Below are positions 53,891 through 63,771 of a stretch of DNA of 64,000 nucleotides, one piece after another; within the stretch, counting starts at the first letter, position 1, and every line of letters starts with the position of its first letter. The position numbers and the translations under genes were made by a program. This stretch comes from Desulfatibacillum sp. (GTDB lineage: Bacteria; Desulfobacterota; Desulfobacteria; Desulfobacterales; Desulfatibacillaceae), in the NCBI GenBank assembly GCA_016342355.1, contig JAEINP010000014.1, forward strand, positions 43,094-107,093, in the 5' to 3' direction. The notes under the pieces are model-generated. The model searched no databases and had not been told where the DNA came from. It saw only the letters and a list, made by a program, of their open reading frames with translations.

Positions 53891-54559
53891 ATGCTAACGT
53901 GGGTTTCTGCAGGACTGGGGACCTTAACCGAAACCGGAGGCAGGCCTGACAACCGGCCTGGGTCACTGGAACCAGGAGAACGAACCATTCCCGACGAAGC
54001 CCGTATCATCGAAAGAATACTTGATGGTGACGTGAATTCCTTTGAGCTTTTGCTCCAGGCCCATTCCCGGGTGGTGGCAAATATTGTCCGACGCCATGTG
54101 CCAGAGGATCAGGTGGAGGATGTGTCCCAGGAAGTGTTCATAAGGGCGTATAAGTCCCTGGCCAGCCTGAGAAATCCCCATGGGTTCAGGCCGTGGGTTG
54201 CGTCCATCGCAGCCAAGACCTGTTGCGACTTTTGGCGGAAGCGATATAAAACCAGGGAAGTTACCATGACTGCCCTGGTAGGGGAACACCACGACTGGCT
54301 GGACAGGGTTTCCGCGGAACAATCCACCGATTCCTACGAAAGCCTGTGCGCCCGCAAGGAAGCCAGGGAGGTTCTGGATCATGCCTTGGAGCAGTTGTCG
54401 CCCAAGGACAGAATGGTGATTGAATTGGTGTATCTGGAGGGCCTGACAGGCAAGGAAGCCGCCAAGGCACTTAATTGGACAACAGCTAACGTCAAAGTGC
54501 GGTGTTACAGGGCACGGAAAAAACTGGAAAAGGTTTTGCAAGATATGCAAAATCGATAA
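53891..54559 (+). CDS. ECF-type RNA polymerase sigma factor
   Basis: A 222-residue sigma-70 family factor with regions 2 and 4. Region 2 includes ARIIERILDGDVNSFELLLQAH, ILRRH-like VRRHVPEDQVEDVSQEVFIRAYKSL and FRPWVASIAAKTCCDFWRKR. Region 4 includes LEQLSPKDRMVIELVYLEGLTGKEAAKALNWTTANVKVRCYRARKKL. The first about 35 residues are not conserved, so the true start might be a little later, though no other start codon is obvious. GGCGGA before the ATG at 53891 is acceptable. The next two genes look like a membrane anti-sigma and a periplasmic CpxP-like protein, a common envelope- or metal-stress set. Confidence 0.92.
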   Translation: MLTWVSAGLGTLTETGGRPDNRPGSLEPGERTIPDEARIIERILDGDVNSFELLLQAHSRVVANIVRRHVPEDQVEDVSQEVFIRAYKSLASLRNPHGFRPWVASIAAKTCCDFWRKRYKTREVTMTALVGEHHDWLDRVSAEQSTDSYESLCARKEAREVLDHALEQLSPKDRMVIELVYLEGLTGKEAAKALNWTTANVKVRCYRARKKLEKVLQDMQNR

Positions 54560-54571
54560 GCAGGAGGCATC

Positions 54572-54898
54572 ATGGAGCCAATGGGAAAAAATTCGGAGAA
54601 AACCAGGCTTATCCTGTCGGCAGTTTATAAGGGCAGGGAGGAAGCGAACCTAAGCCCCCAATGGCAAGGTCAGGTCATGGATGTCATTAGGGCCTTGCCT
54701 GCCAAGGCGGTTTTGAAAAAGACCACCATAAAACTGGAACGCACGGTATGGCGGTTAGCGCCAGTGGCTTGTGTACTCATCGTAGCCATGGCCGTGGTTT
54801 TGCTAAGTCAGGATTTTTCTCCTCAGTATGGATTAATCGAGGCAATGATGGACGATTCCGTGGACACTCTTTTGGCCCAGGCTATGGGAATGCAATAA
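54572..54898 (+). CDS. Small membrane protein, anti-sigma factor candidate
   Basis: A 108-residue protein with one transmembrane helix at about 62-80 (LAPVACVLIVAMAVVLLS), a cytoplasmic part of about 60 residues and a short outer tail. It lies 12 bases after the sigma gene with AGGAGG at its start. The cytoplasmic part has no zinc-binding HxxxCxxC motif. Topology and position are those of a membrane anti-sigma factor; sequence similarity to known ones is not evident, so the role is inferred. Confidence 0.6.
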   Translation: MEPMGKNSEKTRLILSAVYKGREEANLSPQWQGQVMDVIRALPAKAVLKKTTIKLERTVWRLAPVACVLIVAMAVVLLSQDFSPQYGLIEAMMDDSVDTLLAQAMGMQ

Positions 54899-54911
54899 CA
54901 GGGAAAAGACT

Positions 54912-55400
54912 ATGAGACCAATTAAACTATATGCCGGACTTTTTCTGCTCTTTGCCCTGGGTGTTTTTGCAGGGGGGCTGGGAATGGGGCTCTACGCCAA
55001 GCACCAGCGGGCTTCTTTTTTTGAAGGGCGTGAAGGCAAACACCTTGAATTCATATTGGAACATATGTCGGAACAGCTTGCGCTAACAGAAGAGCAGCAG
55101 GGGCGGATCCGCACCATTCTGGAAGACTTTCAGGAGAAAATGATCACTTTGCGGCAAAAAAACTTTCCCGAACTGGACGCCCTGTTTAAGGATCATCGAG
55201 CCCGGATTCGCGAGGTGCTTACCCGGGAGCAGCAGGAGAGTTTTGAAAAGTTTGAAAAGCGCATGATGCAAAGGCGCCCTCCCGGCGTGGGCGGCCCGGA
55301 AAAGCCTTTTGGCAAAGGTGGTCCCAAGCCTCCCCCGGGGCCATGGAGCAATGGGGATGGCGAGCCGCATGCTCCGCCGTTTCCTGAAAAGATGCAATAA
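54912..55400 (+). CDS. CpxP-like / heavy-metal-sensor periplasmic protein
   Basis: A 162-residue protein with an N-terminal hydrophobic helix (YAGLFLLFALGVFAGGLGMGLYA) acting as an anchor or signal. The helical periplasmic domain has the LTEEQQGRIRTILEDF and LTREQQESFEKFEKRM motifs, corresponding to the repeated LTxxQ motif of CpxP, Spy and CnrX/ZraP-like proteins. The C-terminal 45 residues are Pro, Gly and Lys rich. Such proteins sense misfolded proteins or metals in the periplasm and signal through the neighbouring anti-sigma factor. Operon position fits. The specific signal is unknown. Confidence 0.75.
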   Translation: MRPIKLYAGLFLLFALGVFAGGLGMGLYAKHQRASFFEGREGKHLEFILEHMSEQLALTEEQQGRIRTILEDFQEKMITLRQKNFPELDALFKDHRARIREVLTREQQESFEKFEKRMMQRRPPGVGGPEKPFGKGGPKPPPGPWSNGDGEPHAPPFPEKMQ

Positions 55401-55404
55401 ACAG

Positions 55405-55444
55405 AATGCGGGCCTTTGCAAAGTGCAAAGGCCCGCATTTTTTC
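55405..55444 (+). terminator. Intrinsic terminator after the sigma operon
   Basis: AATGCGGGCCTTTGCA and TGCAAAGGCCCGCATT form a perfect 16-base stem with an AAG loop and a following T run. It also faces the end of the convergent chemoreceptor gene. Confidence 0.95.
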
Positions 55445-55467
55445 CTGCAAGGTGCATTTAGCAAGGA

Positions 55468-57627
55468 CTAACCAAAGTCTCCATCGTCCAGGTTGATCAA
55501 CTGGGAGGGATTCACAATTTGATCCTGCTCATAGTTCTCCCATCCTCCGCCATGGTTTTCCCGCTGAATGCCCTCGGAGACAGGGAATTCCTCATAATGG
55601 TCTGATTCCGTATCAGAATCTTCTTCCCTGAGCTTGAACCGCGACAACAAGTTCATAAGTTCCGTGGCTTGCCTGTTCAGGTCCATGGAGGACGCGGCGG
55701 TCTCTTCAGCATTGGCAGTGTTTTGCTGGGTGACGCTGTCAATCTGGGACAGGCCTACATTGATTTGGGCAACCCCTTGCGCTTGCTCGTTGGAGGCTGC
55801 TGCAATTTCACCCACCAATTCCGTCACCTTGGCCACACCTTCTTCGATTTCCTGCAAGATTTTGGACGTGGCGTCCGCCACCTCCGATCCGTTCTGAACC
55901 TTTGCCAGGGAGACCTCGATCATCTGGGCGGTTTCCCCGGCAGCCTTGGCGCTCCGGGCCGCCAAGCTCCGCACTTCCTGGGCCACCACGGCAAAGCCCT
56001 TGCCGTGTTTTCCGGCGCGGGCGGCTTCCACCGCAGCGTTCAGGGCCAGGAGGTTGGTCTGGAAGGCAATGCCATCAATTACCTTGATGATTTTTGAAAT
56101 ATTGTTGGACGATTCCTGAATGGCCTCCATGGCTTCCACCATGGCTTGCATCTGTTGGTTGCCCCGCGAGCTGGAATTCCGGGCTTCCGAGGATAGCTTG
56201 CTAGCCTGGGATGCGCTATCGGCATTGCCTTTGGCCTGGGAACTGATGTGCGTCATAGAGGCCGAGATTTCCTGAAGGGAGGCCGCCTGCTCCGTGGCGC
56301 CCTGAGAGAGGGACTGGCTGGCGTCGGAAATCTGGGAGGCTCCTGACTTGACACCGGAAGCACCGGCATGGATCTGCATGACCATGCTGTTAAGATTTTT
56401 TGCCATGGTATCCAGGGCATGGCCCAGGGTGTCCTTGTCCGAAGCCAGGGCAACCTCCTGGCTCAAGTCGTTTTGTGAAATGGCCTTGGCGGACCGGGCC
56501 TTGTCCTCCAAGGCCGCTGCCATGGCGTCCAGGCTTTGGGACAATTGCCCCAATTCATCACTTCTTTTGAAATTCAGGCGTTGGGATAAATCCCCCGCCC
56601 GGATGGCTTCCGCCAGATTTACGGCGGCCGTCAAAGGCTTGACGATGGACCGTACAATCATAAAACTCAAACCTGCCAGGATCAGGGCGCCAACCAGGAT
56701 TCCACCGAACACAATCCGGTTGCCTTGTTTTTGAGTTCTTGCTGTTTCCTCCCTGGCAAGCACGGCGCAGGAAACCGCAGTTTCCTTTAATTGGCCGCTG
56801 GCATTATCCGCAGCTGTTTGAAATTTTTTCTTCTGCTTCCAAAGCCCTAAAAGTTTTTCCTCGTCAGACAGCAAAACCTTCTGAATTTCCAAAACCTTAT
56901 CCCATCCGGAAGTGAATTGCTCTTCATTGACGGCCTGGATATTGTTCTTTACATTATTCTGGCTCAAGGCGAGATTTTTTAAAAGCGCTTCCCTGGTTTG
57001 CTCAAATTTTTCCACATTGCCAAAGGCAATGAGGTCCGCCACATTAAGCATGGAGTTCAAACTAAAAACCATGTACTCCTTCAACTCGGGTTTGAGAGCG
57101 ATTTTCAGCTCGTTCAGATCCTCGCCCATCATGATGAGTTCGGTTTCTTCTTGGGTCAGGTTTTTAACCATGTCCAATAGAATCTGATCGCTGGCATGAG
57201 AATTTTCCAACAGCTTTGCATGGGTTTGTCTGAGCTCCCGCATGGTTTTGGCCGCATTGTCAAAGGAATTGGATTGCTCCTGCTTTATGGCGTCTACGTC
57301 GTGCAACCGCTCCCTGAGGGTGTCGTTCAAGGATTTTTGCATAGCCTGCTCAAGCAGTGTATCGATCTCCCCGTATTTACCCTGGACCTCGGTTATCAGT
57401 TTTTCATCGACAGTCCCAAGATACTCTGTCTCCAGAAGCAGCATTTCCGAGGCAGCCAGCACAATGGAAGCGCAATCCTTTTGCACAGCGGCGGAACTCT
57501 TCGCCACTCGACTGATGTAAGCCTGCACCCCCATAATGAACCCTATGCAAAGAATTCCCAACAGGGGCAGCAAAAGGATCTTTGCGCCGATTCCTATATT
57601 TTTGGGCGTTTTTTCAGGTGCAGTCAT
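55468..57627 (-). CDS. Methyl-accepting chemotaxis protein
   Basis: A 719-residue receptor. TM1 is at about 12-36, the periplasmic sensor domain of about 270 residues is helical, and TM2 ([21 protein letters not shown]) is followed by a HAMP domain ([26 protein letters not shown]). The signalling hairpin tip reads [45 protein letters not shown] with length and gaps typical of the 40-heptad class. A long acidic tail follows, without the NWETF-type tether. GGAGGAGG before the ATG at base 57627 fixes the start. It lies 29 bases after the gene for a free periplasmic Cache protein, probably its ligand-sensing partner. Confidence 0.92.
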   Translation of the reverse strand: MTAPEKTPKNIGIGAKILLLPLLGILCIGFIMGVQAYISRVAKSSAAVQKDCASIVLAASEMLLLETEYLGTVDEKLITEVQGKYGEIDTLLEQAMQKSLNDTLRERLHDVDAIKQEQSNSFDNAAKTMRELRQTHAKLLENSHASDQILLDMVKNLTQEETELIMMGEDLNELKIALKPELKEYMVFSLNSMLNVADLIAFGNVEKFEQTREALLKNLALSQNNVKNNIQAVNEEQFTSGWDKVLEIQKVLLSDEEKLLGLWKQKKKFQTAADNASGQLKETAVSCAVLAREETARTQKQGNRIVFGGILVGALILAGLSFMIVRSIVKPLTAAVNLAEAIRAGDLSQRLNFKRSDELGQLSQSLDAMAAALEDKARSAKAISQNDLSQEVALASDKDTLGHALDTMAKNLNSMVMQIHAGASGVKSGASQISDASQSLSQGATEQAASLQEISASMTHISSQAKGNADSASQASKLSSEARNSSSRGNQQMQAMVEAMEAIQESSNNISKIIKVIDGIAFQTNLLALNAAVEAARAGKHGKGFAVVAQEVRSLAARSAKAAGETAQMIEVSLAKVQNGSEVADATSKILQEIEEGVAKVTELVGEIAAASNEQAQGVAQINVGLSQIDSVTQQNTANAEETAASSMDLNRQATELMNLLSRFKLREEDSDTESDHYEEFPVSEGIQRENHGGGWENYEQDQIVNPSQLINLDDGDFG

Positions 57628-57656
57628 CGGCCTCCTCCGAGGATGGTTTTGGTTGA

Positions 57657-58124
57657 TTAAAGGTAAATTCCTGCCAGCATGACATAGTTGGTTCCGGGAA
57701 CCCTGAGGACGTAGCTCGTTTTCGGGCTGGGCGTTTTTTCTCCTGGTTTGGGCCACATATAGTCCACCCAACCTTCTCCCTGGTTCCTGGCCACATTAAT
57801 GAATTCGGCAAAGAACATTTTTCCATTGGTGTCTTTCATGCCCATAAGGCTTTTACCCACCAGTTTTGGATTGATGGGATGGGCGGAAACCGTGGCTTGT
57901 TCCATGTCAATGGTAAAGACATAGGTGCCTTTCCAAACAAAGGGGCCGTTGGGGTCTCCTATTTGCTTCAAAGCCTCATCCACTCCCTGTTCGGTCATGA
58001 GGGTTGCAGCGTTCTGACACATGGCCACGCATTCCTCCTTTGTGGGAGCATCCTCCGCCCACACCGGGGATACAACCAGCATTGCCACAACCAAGCAAAA
58101 AATTGCGAATATTCCTTTTTTCAT
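57657..58124 (-). CDS. Stand-alone periplasmic Cache-type sensor protein
   Basis: A 155-residue secreted protein. Residues 1-23 are a signal peptide ([20 protein letters not shown]). The rest resembles a single type-2 Cache domain: [68 protein letters not shown] is broken only by loops and ends with YVMLAGIYL. Such domains bind small ligands, such as organic acids, in the periplasm. It has no signalling domain of its own. Transcribed just before the chemoreceptor gene, it may deliver the ligand to it. Cys residues at ECVAMC could form a disulfide or bind a cofactor. Confidence 0.78.
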   Translation of the reverse strand: MKKGIFAIFCLVVAMLVVSPVWAEDAPTKEECVAMCQNAATLMTEQGVDEALKQIGDPNGPFVWKGTYVFTIDMEQATVSAHPINPKLVGKSLMGMKDTNGKMFFAEFINVARNQGEGWVDYMWPKPGEKTPSPKTSYVLRVPGTNYVMLAGIYL

Positions 58125-58324
58125 AACAGCCTCCGATAATGTGTGGTGAATAGTGGAACCGCCCTGACAGGGCAGACAACGCCATCTATCTCTCTTTGAT
58201 AATGGTTTGCAATAAGCAGGCCAATGTTAATTATCGGAATTGTTTGTGATTTTATTGGATTGCAAGAAGAGTTTAAAGACAAACTATGGGTGTTATGCCA
58301 ATTTAATGACGGTGCTGACAATAC

Positions 58325-60949
58325 CTATGGGCGGGGAGCATCCAAAGCCCGTCTAAGGGCGCTGGCCATCACATGCATGGATACCGGCTTAAACAGGACT
58401 TCAAAAATGCTGGTATTTTTGAATTTTTTGTCGGAAAACTGATCGGAAAAGCCTGTGCACAAAAGAATAGGCAGGGCGGGCTTGATCTCCTGGCACTTTA
58501 CTGCAAGCTCGAACCCGGTCATATGGGGCATGGTCATGTCCGTAAGCAGTAAATCGTAGGCAAAGGGATTGGTTTGTAAACTCTCCAGGGCCGCCTGGGG
58601 GTCCATAAATGGAGTGACCTGATAGCCCAGCTTTTCCAGCATTTTTGTAGTCATGTCCAGGATGGATTTTTCATCTTCTACCAGCAAAACCTTCTCATCC
58701 CCTTTTTCCATGCGTTGGGAGGGAACAAAGGGCAGTTCCTGGCGCTGGATTTCCAGGACAGGCAAGAAAACATTGAAGACTGTTCCATGGCCGGGTTGGC
58801 TTTTCACCCGGATTTCCCCCCTGTGTTTAACCACAATGGCATGGGCCACGGCCAAACCCATACCGGTCCCTTCCCCTATGGGCTTGGTGGTGAAATAGGG
58901 CTCGAAAATTCTTTCCAGTGTTTCAGGAGACATGCCCTCACCCGTGTCGCTGATGGAAAGTCGTGCATATGGCCCAGGCTTGAGAGGGGAAACCGGCGAA
59001 AGATCCTCTTCCTTCAAATCCATTTCTTTAAGCGTGACTTCCAGTACTCCGCCTGTCTGGCGCATGATCTGATAGGCATTGGTGCACAGGTTCATGACCA
59101 CTTGGTGCATCTGGGTCGGGTCGGCCATTACAGTTCCACAGCGTGGGTCAATGTTCTTATATATCTGGATAGTCGCCGGCAAGGTGGCCCGAATAAGGTT
59201 CAAAACATCCGAAACAATGGGGGCAAGGGTGACTGGCTGAGGCTTTTCCTCAGATTTTCGGCTGAATGTTAAAATTTGGCTTATCAGGTCCTTGGCTCTC
59301 CTGGCTGCCTTCAGCACCTCCCCCAAGTCCCTGACTGCCCCGCTGTTCCCGGTGAGGGTGTCCCGGAGCATTTCCGCATACCCAATGATAGGGGAAAGAA
59401 TATTGTTGAAGTCATGGGCTATGCCTCCGGCAAGAGTGCCGATTGCCTCCATTTTATGGGCTTGGCGCAATTGCCGCTCAAGGCGCAATTTTTCCATTTC
59501 AGCAAACTTGCGTTCTGTTATGTCCTCTACAAAACACTGAAACCCCAGGGGAATCCGGGTACCATCCCGGGCGGTTTGCATGAGCATTTCCGAGGTAATC
59601 ACCATCCACATGGTTCTATCAAATGCATCCTTCATTTGCACTTGCAGATAGGGGGTTGTCCTCACTTTGGCGGCAGCGTCCTCCATGGCCCGTATAATTT
59701 TGGGCAGATCCTCGGGATGAACCATCTGGTAAAACTGGCGACCCAGAACGTCCTGGGTTTTATACCCTGTCATTTGCAGGATTTTTTTGTTGCAGTAGGT
59801 AAAAGCGCCCTGGAGGTCCACGGTAAACATGCCGACCGGGGCGTTTTCCACAAAGGCTCGAAATTTCTCCTCGTTTTTACGAAGGGCTGCTTCCGCCTTT
59901 TTCCGATCCGAAATATCCCGGGAAGAACCCACAAACCCTGCAGGCTCCCCATTCTGATCCAAATAGAGATTGGTGACGGTTTCCACCCAAACACTATGGC
60001 CGTCCCTATGCAGCACTTCCATTTCCAGAGAAATGGGCTCCGTGGATTTCTGCTCCAGGACTTGATTCAAAAGAAGCAAGGTTTTTTCCAAAGTGTCGGA
60101 AATGAGTAGCGTTTGAAGGCGCTTTTTTACGATTTCTTCCGGAGTATACCCTTGGAGGATCTTGATTCCAGGGCTGATATAGGTCACATGAAAGGATAGG
60201 TCTGCGGTCCAGATCACATCCTTCATGTTTTCAGACAGGAGTTCGTACAGGGACTGGCTTTTTCGCAGAGCCTCTTCCGTGTGTATGCCTTGGATGATGC
60301 TGTTTTTGAGGAATACCTTTTCTTCCAGCAGATGCCGGTGCTCCCTTTCCATTCCCGCTTCACAGTGAAGACGTGAGATTTCAAAGACATAAGCCAAAAT
60401 GCAGATGATAAAATAAACCAAGCCGTAGCGAATCAGGAAATCCCCAGGGTACTGGTGCGACCCCATCAAGGCCCATGGGTCCGCCATAATCCAGAGGACC
60501 ACAGCCAGGGAGCCCAAAGCCCAGGCAAGACCTTCGTCCTTTCCGGCGAGAAAAAGCATGGACAGGGGGAGAAATAGGCTCCATAAGGCCTTGGACCCGC
60601 TTTCGCCGCCAGCCCAGGCAGCCTCCCCAAACAACAACAGGAGCAAAACAAAAACCGTCCGGTAAAGGAATGCTTTATTGCGAATGCGGTTGATATAAAC
60701 AAGGCAGCCAATCCATCCGGTCACAACAATCAGGGCTGCGCCCCCGGCGATATAGGAACCATTAAGCAAGTCCTGGACGCCAAAAATCAGGACCACCACG
60801 CCCCCAAGCAATAGGAAAATGGTCAAAAACAGATTTGTTCTTGCCTGAGTATGATCCTTTTCCCATTCCAGGGCGGATGGAAACAGACCCTCCAAAAACA
60901 TTTTGGCCATTTTTATCAATTTATGGGCCATGTTGCGGTTCCATAACAA
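58325..60949 (-). CDS. Hybrid PAS sensor histidine kinase with receiver domain
   Basis: An 874-residue inner-membrane kinase. Residues about 35-195 include six hydrophobic helices (LFLTIFLLLGGVVVLIF, FLYRTVFVLLLLLF and others). Two PAS domains follow (LYELLSENMKDVIWTADLS and FRAFVENAPVGMFTVDLQG), then HisKA with the phospho-acceptor His in LAGGIAHDFNNILSPIIGYAE. The ATPase domain is marked by MNLCTNAYQIM, ISDTGEGMSPETLERIFEPYFTTK and GTGMGLAVAHAIV. The C-terminal receiver (VLLVEDEKSILDMTTKML, LLLTDMTMPHMTG, CTGFS) carries the Asp. The start is uncertain; MAHKL at base 60931 is an alternative and neither has a clear ribosome site. It may belong to the same signalling cluster as the chemoreceptor. 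Confidence 0.9.
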   Translation of the reverse strand: MLWNRNMAHKLIKMAKMFLEGLFPSALEWEKDHTQARTNLFLTIFLLLGGVVVLIFGVQDLLNGSYIAGGAALIVVTGWIGCLVYINRIRNKAFLYRTVFVLLLLLFGEAAWAGGESGSKALWSLFLPLSMLFLAGKDEGLAWALGSLAVVLWIMADPWALMGSHQYPGDFLIRYGLVYFIICILAYVFEISRLHCEAGMEREHRHLLEEKVFLKNSIIQGIHTEEALRKSQSLYELLSENMKDVIWTADLSFHVTYISPGIKILQGYTPEEIVKKRLQTLLISDTLEKTLLLLNQVLEQKSTEPISLEMEVLHRDGHSVWVETVTNLYLDQNGEPAGFVGSSRDISDRKKAEAALRKNEEKFRAFVENAPVGMFTVDLQGAFTYCNKKILQMTGYKTQDVLGRQFYQMVHPEDLPKIIRAMEDAAAKVRTTPYLQVQMKDAFDRTMWMVITSEMLMQTARDGTRIPLGFQCFVEDITERKFAEMEKLRLERQLRQAHKMEAIGTLAGGIAHDFNNILSPIIGYAEMLRDTLTGNSGAVRDLGEVLKAARRAKDLISQILTFSRKSEEKPQPVTLAPIVSDVLNLIRATLPATIQIYKNIDPRCGTVMADPTQMHQVVMNLCTNAYQIMRQTGGVLEVTLKEMDLKEEDLSPVSPLKPGPYARLSISDTGEGMSPETLERIFEPYFTTKPIGEGTGMGLAVAHAIVVKHRGEIRVKSQPGHGTVFNVFLPVLEIQRQELPFVPSQRMEKGDEKVLLVEDEKSILDMTTKMLEKLGYQVTPFMDPQAALESLQTNPFAYDLLLTDMTMPHMTGFELAVKCQEIKPALPILLCTGFSDQFSDKKFKNTSIFEVLFKPVSMHVMASALRRALDAPRP

Positions 60950-61178
60950 CTCATGAGACGCGATAGATTGCCTGCCATGCGTCTGCTGACAGAGTATTGC
61001 CCTGCAGACTCAAATTTCGAATTTTTCAGCAAATGGGTATAAAGGCCGCCTAATGGGAGGCAGGCCTGAATGTGGAATAATATACCACAGCGCTCTCAAA
61101 TAAAAAAGCAGGGTGGCGGAAACAACCCGTTCTATGGTAAGAATTTCTTCGCGAACGCATTCAGCACAGAGGACGCTT

Positions 61179-62069
61179 ATGGACATCATGAATATACACA
61201 ATCTGGTCAAGCATTATCCCAGGGTTCAGGCAGTGGATGGGGTTTCCTTTGCCGTAAAAAGCGGCGCCTGCTTTGGCTTGCTTGGCCCCAACGGAGCCGG
61301 GAAAACCACCACCCTGGAAATTGTGGAAGGGATTATCCCCAAGACCTCGGGCGAGATTTTTTACAAGGGGGCGCCCCGCACCAAAGAGTTTGCCCAGGAA
61401 GTGGGAATCCAGTTCCAGTCTACGGCCCTGTTGTCCTTCCTCACCGTAAAGGAAACCCTCACAACCTTTTCCAGGCTCTATGCAAATCCCATGGACCTGG
61501 ACAGGCTCATCGCCCTGTGCCAGATGGAAGACATCCTGGACCAATACAACGACAAGATTTCCGGGGGACAAAAACAACGCCTCCTCCTGGCCCTTGCCCT
61601 GGTGAACGATCCCGAACTGGTCTTCCTGGACGAACCCACCACTGGCCTGGACCCTCAGGCCCGTCGCCATGTATGGGACATTGTCCGCAGCATCAAGGCC
61701 AGGGGAAAAACCGTGGTCCTCACCACTCATTACATGGAAGAAGCCGAAAAGCTCTGCGACGAAATCGCCATCATGGATCAGGGTCGGATTGTCGTAAAGG
61801 GAAGCCCTGCAACGCTTCTCATGGAACACGGAAGAGGCGTTCTGGCCACCCTGCCTGCCTCCAGCTTTTCCATGGATGCTCTCACGCTGGCCAATGAGGA
61901 AATCCAGGTGCGTCGAAAAGGCGAAAATATCCAGTTCCGGACCAAGGACATTAAAATGTGCCTGGAAAAACTGTTGCAAGCCGGGGTGGATCTCCACTCC
62001 ATCACCGTTAGAAGCCCGAACCTGGAAGACCTTTTCCTGGACCTCACGGGCCGCAGGTTACGCGAATGA
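61179..62069 (+). CDS. ABC transporter ATP-binding protein
   Basis: A 296-residue ATPase of an export-type ABC system. Walker A is GPNGAGKTT, the signature SGGQKQR, Walker B LVFLDEPTTGLD, and the switch His is in VLTTHYMEEAEKLCD. The C-terminal 80 residues (LMEHGRGVLATLPAS, VRSPNLEDLFLDLTGRRLRE) match DrrA/CcmA-type ATPases that work with ABC-2 permeases. AGAGGA six bases before ATG 61179 decides the start. It overlaps the permease gene by four bases (ATGA). Confidence 0.94.
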   Translation: MDIMNIHNLVKHYPRVQAVDGVSFAVKSGACFGLLGPNGAGKTTTLEIVEGIIPKTSGEIFYKGAPRTKEFAQEVGIQFQSTALLSFLTVKETLTTFSRLYANPMDLDRLIALCQMEDILDQYNDKISGGQKQRLLLALALVNDPELVFLDEPTTGLDPQARRHVWDIVRSIKARGKTVVLTTHYMEEAEKLCDEIAIMDQGRIVVKGSPATLLMEHGRGVLATLPASSFSMDALTLANEEIQVRRKGENIQFRTKDIKMCLEKLLQAGVDLHSITVRSPNLEDLFLDLTGRRLRE

Positions 62070-63103
62070 AAGCATTTTGGTCCATATTCATGGCTCGCAA
62101 CAAGGAGTTCTATCGGGACCGGGCAGGTCTGTTCTGGAACATCGCCTTCCCGTTTCTCATCATTGCGGGTTTCGCCGCCATCTTTGGCCGGGGAGTGGAA
62201 CCCTCCTATAAGTTGGGCGTTTTTCCCCAACTGGAATCAACCCTGGCATACCAGCTTCCCGCATCCGTGGAAGAGTCGCCGTTTTTTTCCATCGTCAAAA
62301 TGCCGGACAAACAAACCGCCCTAGACAAACTGGCGGCCCACAAACTGGAAATCGTGGCTGAGGCGGGAACCATCCCCCTTAATTTCTGGGTGTCGGACTC
62401 TTCCCCCAAAGGCGCCATGGCCGGGGAAATCCTCACCTCCACCCTGGCTGATCCCCTTGTCCTCCAACAGTATGCGGCCCGGCAAACCATTGAAGGCTTC
62501 CAGGTGGATTACATTGATTGGCTTTTTCCCGGAATCCTGGGCATGAACATGATGTTCTCGGCCTTGTTCGGAGTGGGCTTTGTGGTGGTGAGATACCGGA
62601 AAAACAACGTTTTAAAGCGCTTGGCGGCCACGCCTCTCACGGCTTTTCAGTTTTTGAGCGCCCATGTGGTTTCGCGCCTGCTGGTCATCCTGTTCTCCAC
62701 GGTGTTGGTGTATGTGGTCTGCGCCAGCCTGTTCGGATTTCATTGTAAGGGCTCTTACCTTGCGCTGGTGGTGGTGTTCCTCCTGGGCGGGGCTTCCCAT
62801 GTTTCCCTGGCCATGGTCATCGCCTCCCGGGGTTCCAACGAGGAGTTCGCCTCCGGCCTCCTGAATCTCTTGTCCTGGCCCATGATGTTTTTGTCCGAGG
62901 TGTGGTTTTCCATTGAAGGCGCTCCGGACTGGGTCAAGGCTTTTTCCCAGGTATTGCCTCTCACTCATGTGACCTCCGGCATGCGGGAGGTCATGAATTA
63001 CGGGGCCGGTCTCTCAGACATCATGCCCCAGATCCTGATCCTGGCCCTCATCACCACGGTCTTCATGGCCCTGGGATCCTGGATGTTCAAGTGGACCGGG
63101 TAG
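62066..63103 (+). CDS. ABC-2 type transporter permease
   Basis: A 345-residue membrane subunit with one N-terminal helix (LFWNIAFPFLIIAGFAAIFG), an outside domain of about 130 residues, and five further helices (GILGMNMMFSALFGVGFVVV, FLSAHVVSRLLVILFSTVLVYVVC, YLALVVVFLLGGASHVSLAMV, LLSWPMMFLSEVWFSI, PQILILALITTVFMALGSWMF). YRKNNVLKRLAATPLTAFQFL and the PLTHVTSGMREVM segment are typical of ABC-2 permeases. Together with the ATPase upstream it forms an exporter of unknown substrate (drug, lipid or polysaccharide). Confidence 0.92.
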   Translation: MKAFWSIFMARNKEFYRDRAGLFWNIAFPFLIIAGFAAIFGRGVEPSYKLGVFPQLESTLAYQLPASVEESPFFSIVKMPDKQTALDKLAAHKLEIVAEAGTIPLNFWVSDSSPKGAMAGEILTSTLADPLVLQQYAARQTIEGFQVDYIDWLFPGILGMNMMFSALFGVGFVVVRYRKNNVLKRLAATPLTAFQFLSAHVVSRLLVILFSTVLVYVVCASLFGFHCKGSYLALVVVFLLGGASHVSLAMVIASRGSNEEFASGLLNLLSWPMMFLSEVWFSIEGAPDWVKAFSQVLPLTHVTSGMREVMNYGAGLSDIMPQILILALITTVFMALGSWMFKWTG

Positions 63104-63225
63104 AAATGCATTCCACGAAATCCCGGGTAGGCGTACTGAGGCAGGAAGCGGCTTAGGCCCGGGCAAGTCTTTGAGGCTATGTCGCAATTCAGCCTTCCTG
63201 TCTGGAAGGCTCGCTGTGCCTCTTT

Positions 63226-63246
63226 GCCCCTTGACGGGGGAGGGGC
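63226..63246 (+). repeat. REP-like repeat core, third region
   Basis: CCCC - TTGAC - GGGGGAGGGG repeats the core of the palindrome at 6906-6946 and is followed by similar G-rich text. It lies between the ABC permease and the convergent stress-protein gene. Confidence 0.6.
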
Positions 63247-63297
63247 GGGTAGGGTGGATTCGGGGTGGCGTGGAAAACACAACTCGGCGCCCATAGG

Positions 63298-63771
63298 TTA
63301 GTCCACGACAATTACCGTGATTCCCGAAACCCCTTGAACCACTTTAGTGGTGACGCTTCCGGAGAAAAAATCCTTAACCCCTGACAGACCATGCCTACCC
63401 AGAACCAGAGTATCATAGTCGCCTTCCCGGACCTCTTTCAAAATGTCCCTGGCGATGCCCGACTTTTGCGTCTGTACCTGCGTCTGGATATTTTCGGACG
63501 AGAAACCTGCTTCGGCTAAGTTCTTTTTAGCCGTTTCCACGCATTCTTTCATACGTTCCCGCTTGGCGTCCTCCATGTTGCAAAAGACTTGGCTGTTTCT
63601 GTTGAACAAGGGAGTCAGGGAAGGACTATCCATGCCGCACGCGGTGGCGACCTTGGGCAGGATAGTCAGGATGGTGACTTTGGCTGTGGGTTTCATATTG
63701 TTTGCCACATAGTTAATGGCTTTTTGTGCGTTCTCCGACTCGTCCACAGCAATCATGATGGATCCGGCCAT
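63298..63771 (-). CDS. Universal stress protein (UspA family)
   Basis: A 157-residue cytoplasmic protein with the Rossmann-like UspA fold. SIMIAVDESENAQKAINYVA is the first strand and helix, GDYDTLVLGRHGLSGVKDFFSGSVTTKVVQ holds the ATP-binding G-2x-G-9x-G(S/T) motif, and the C terminus is GITVIVVD. ATP-binding members act as stress regulators. A good AGGAG precedes the start. Cys residues at CGM and FCN are unusual for the family. It is transcribed alone towards the ABC genes. Confidence 0.93.
   Translation of the reverse strand: MAGSIMIAVDESENAQKAINYVANNMKPTAKVTILTILPKVATACGMDSPSLTPLFNRNSQVFCNMEDAKRERMKECVETAKKNLAEAGFSSENIQTQVQTQKSGIARDILKEVREGDYDTLVLGRHGLSGVKDFFSGSVTTKVVQGVSGITVIVVD

Noticed and set aside
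53734..53949. 71-codon plus-strand frame overlapping the sigma factor start
   Set aside because: No ribosome site, overlaps the sigma gene in another frame, no recognisable protein features.
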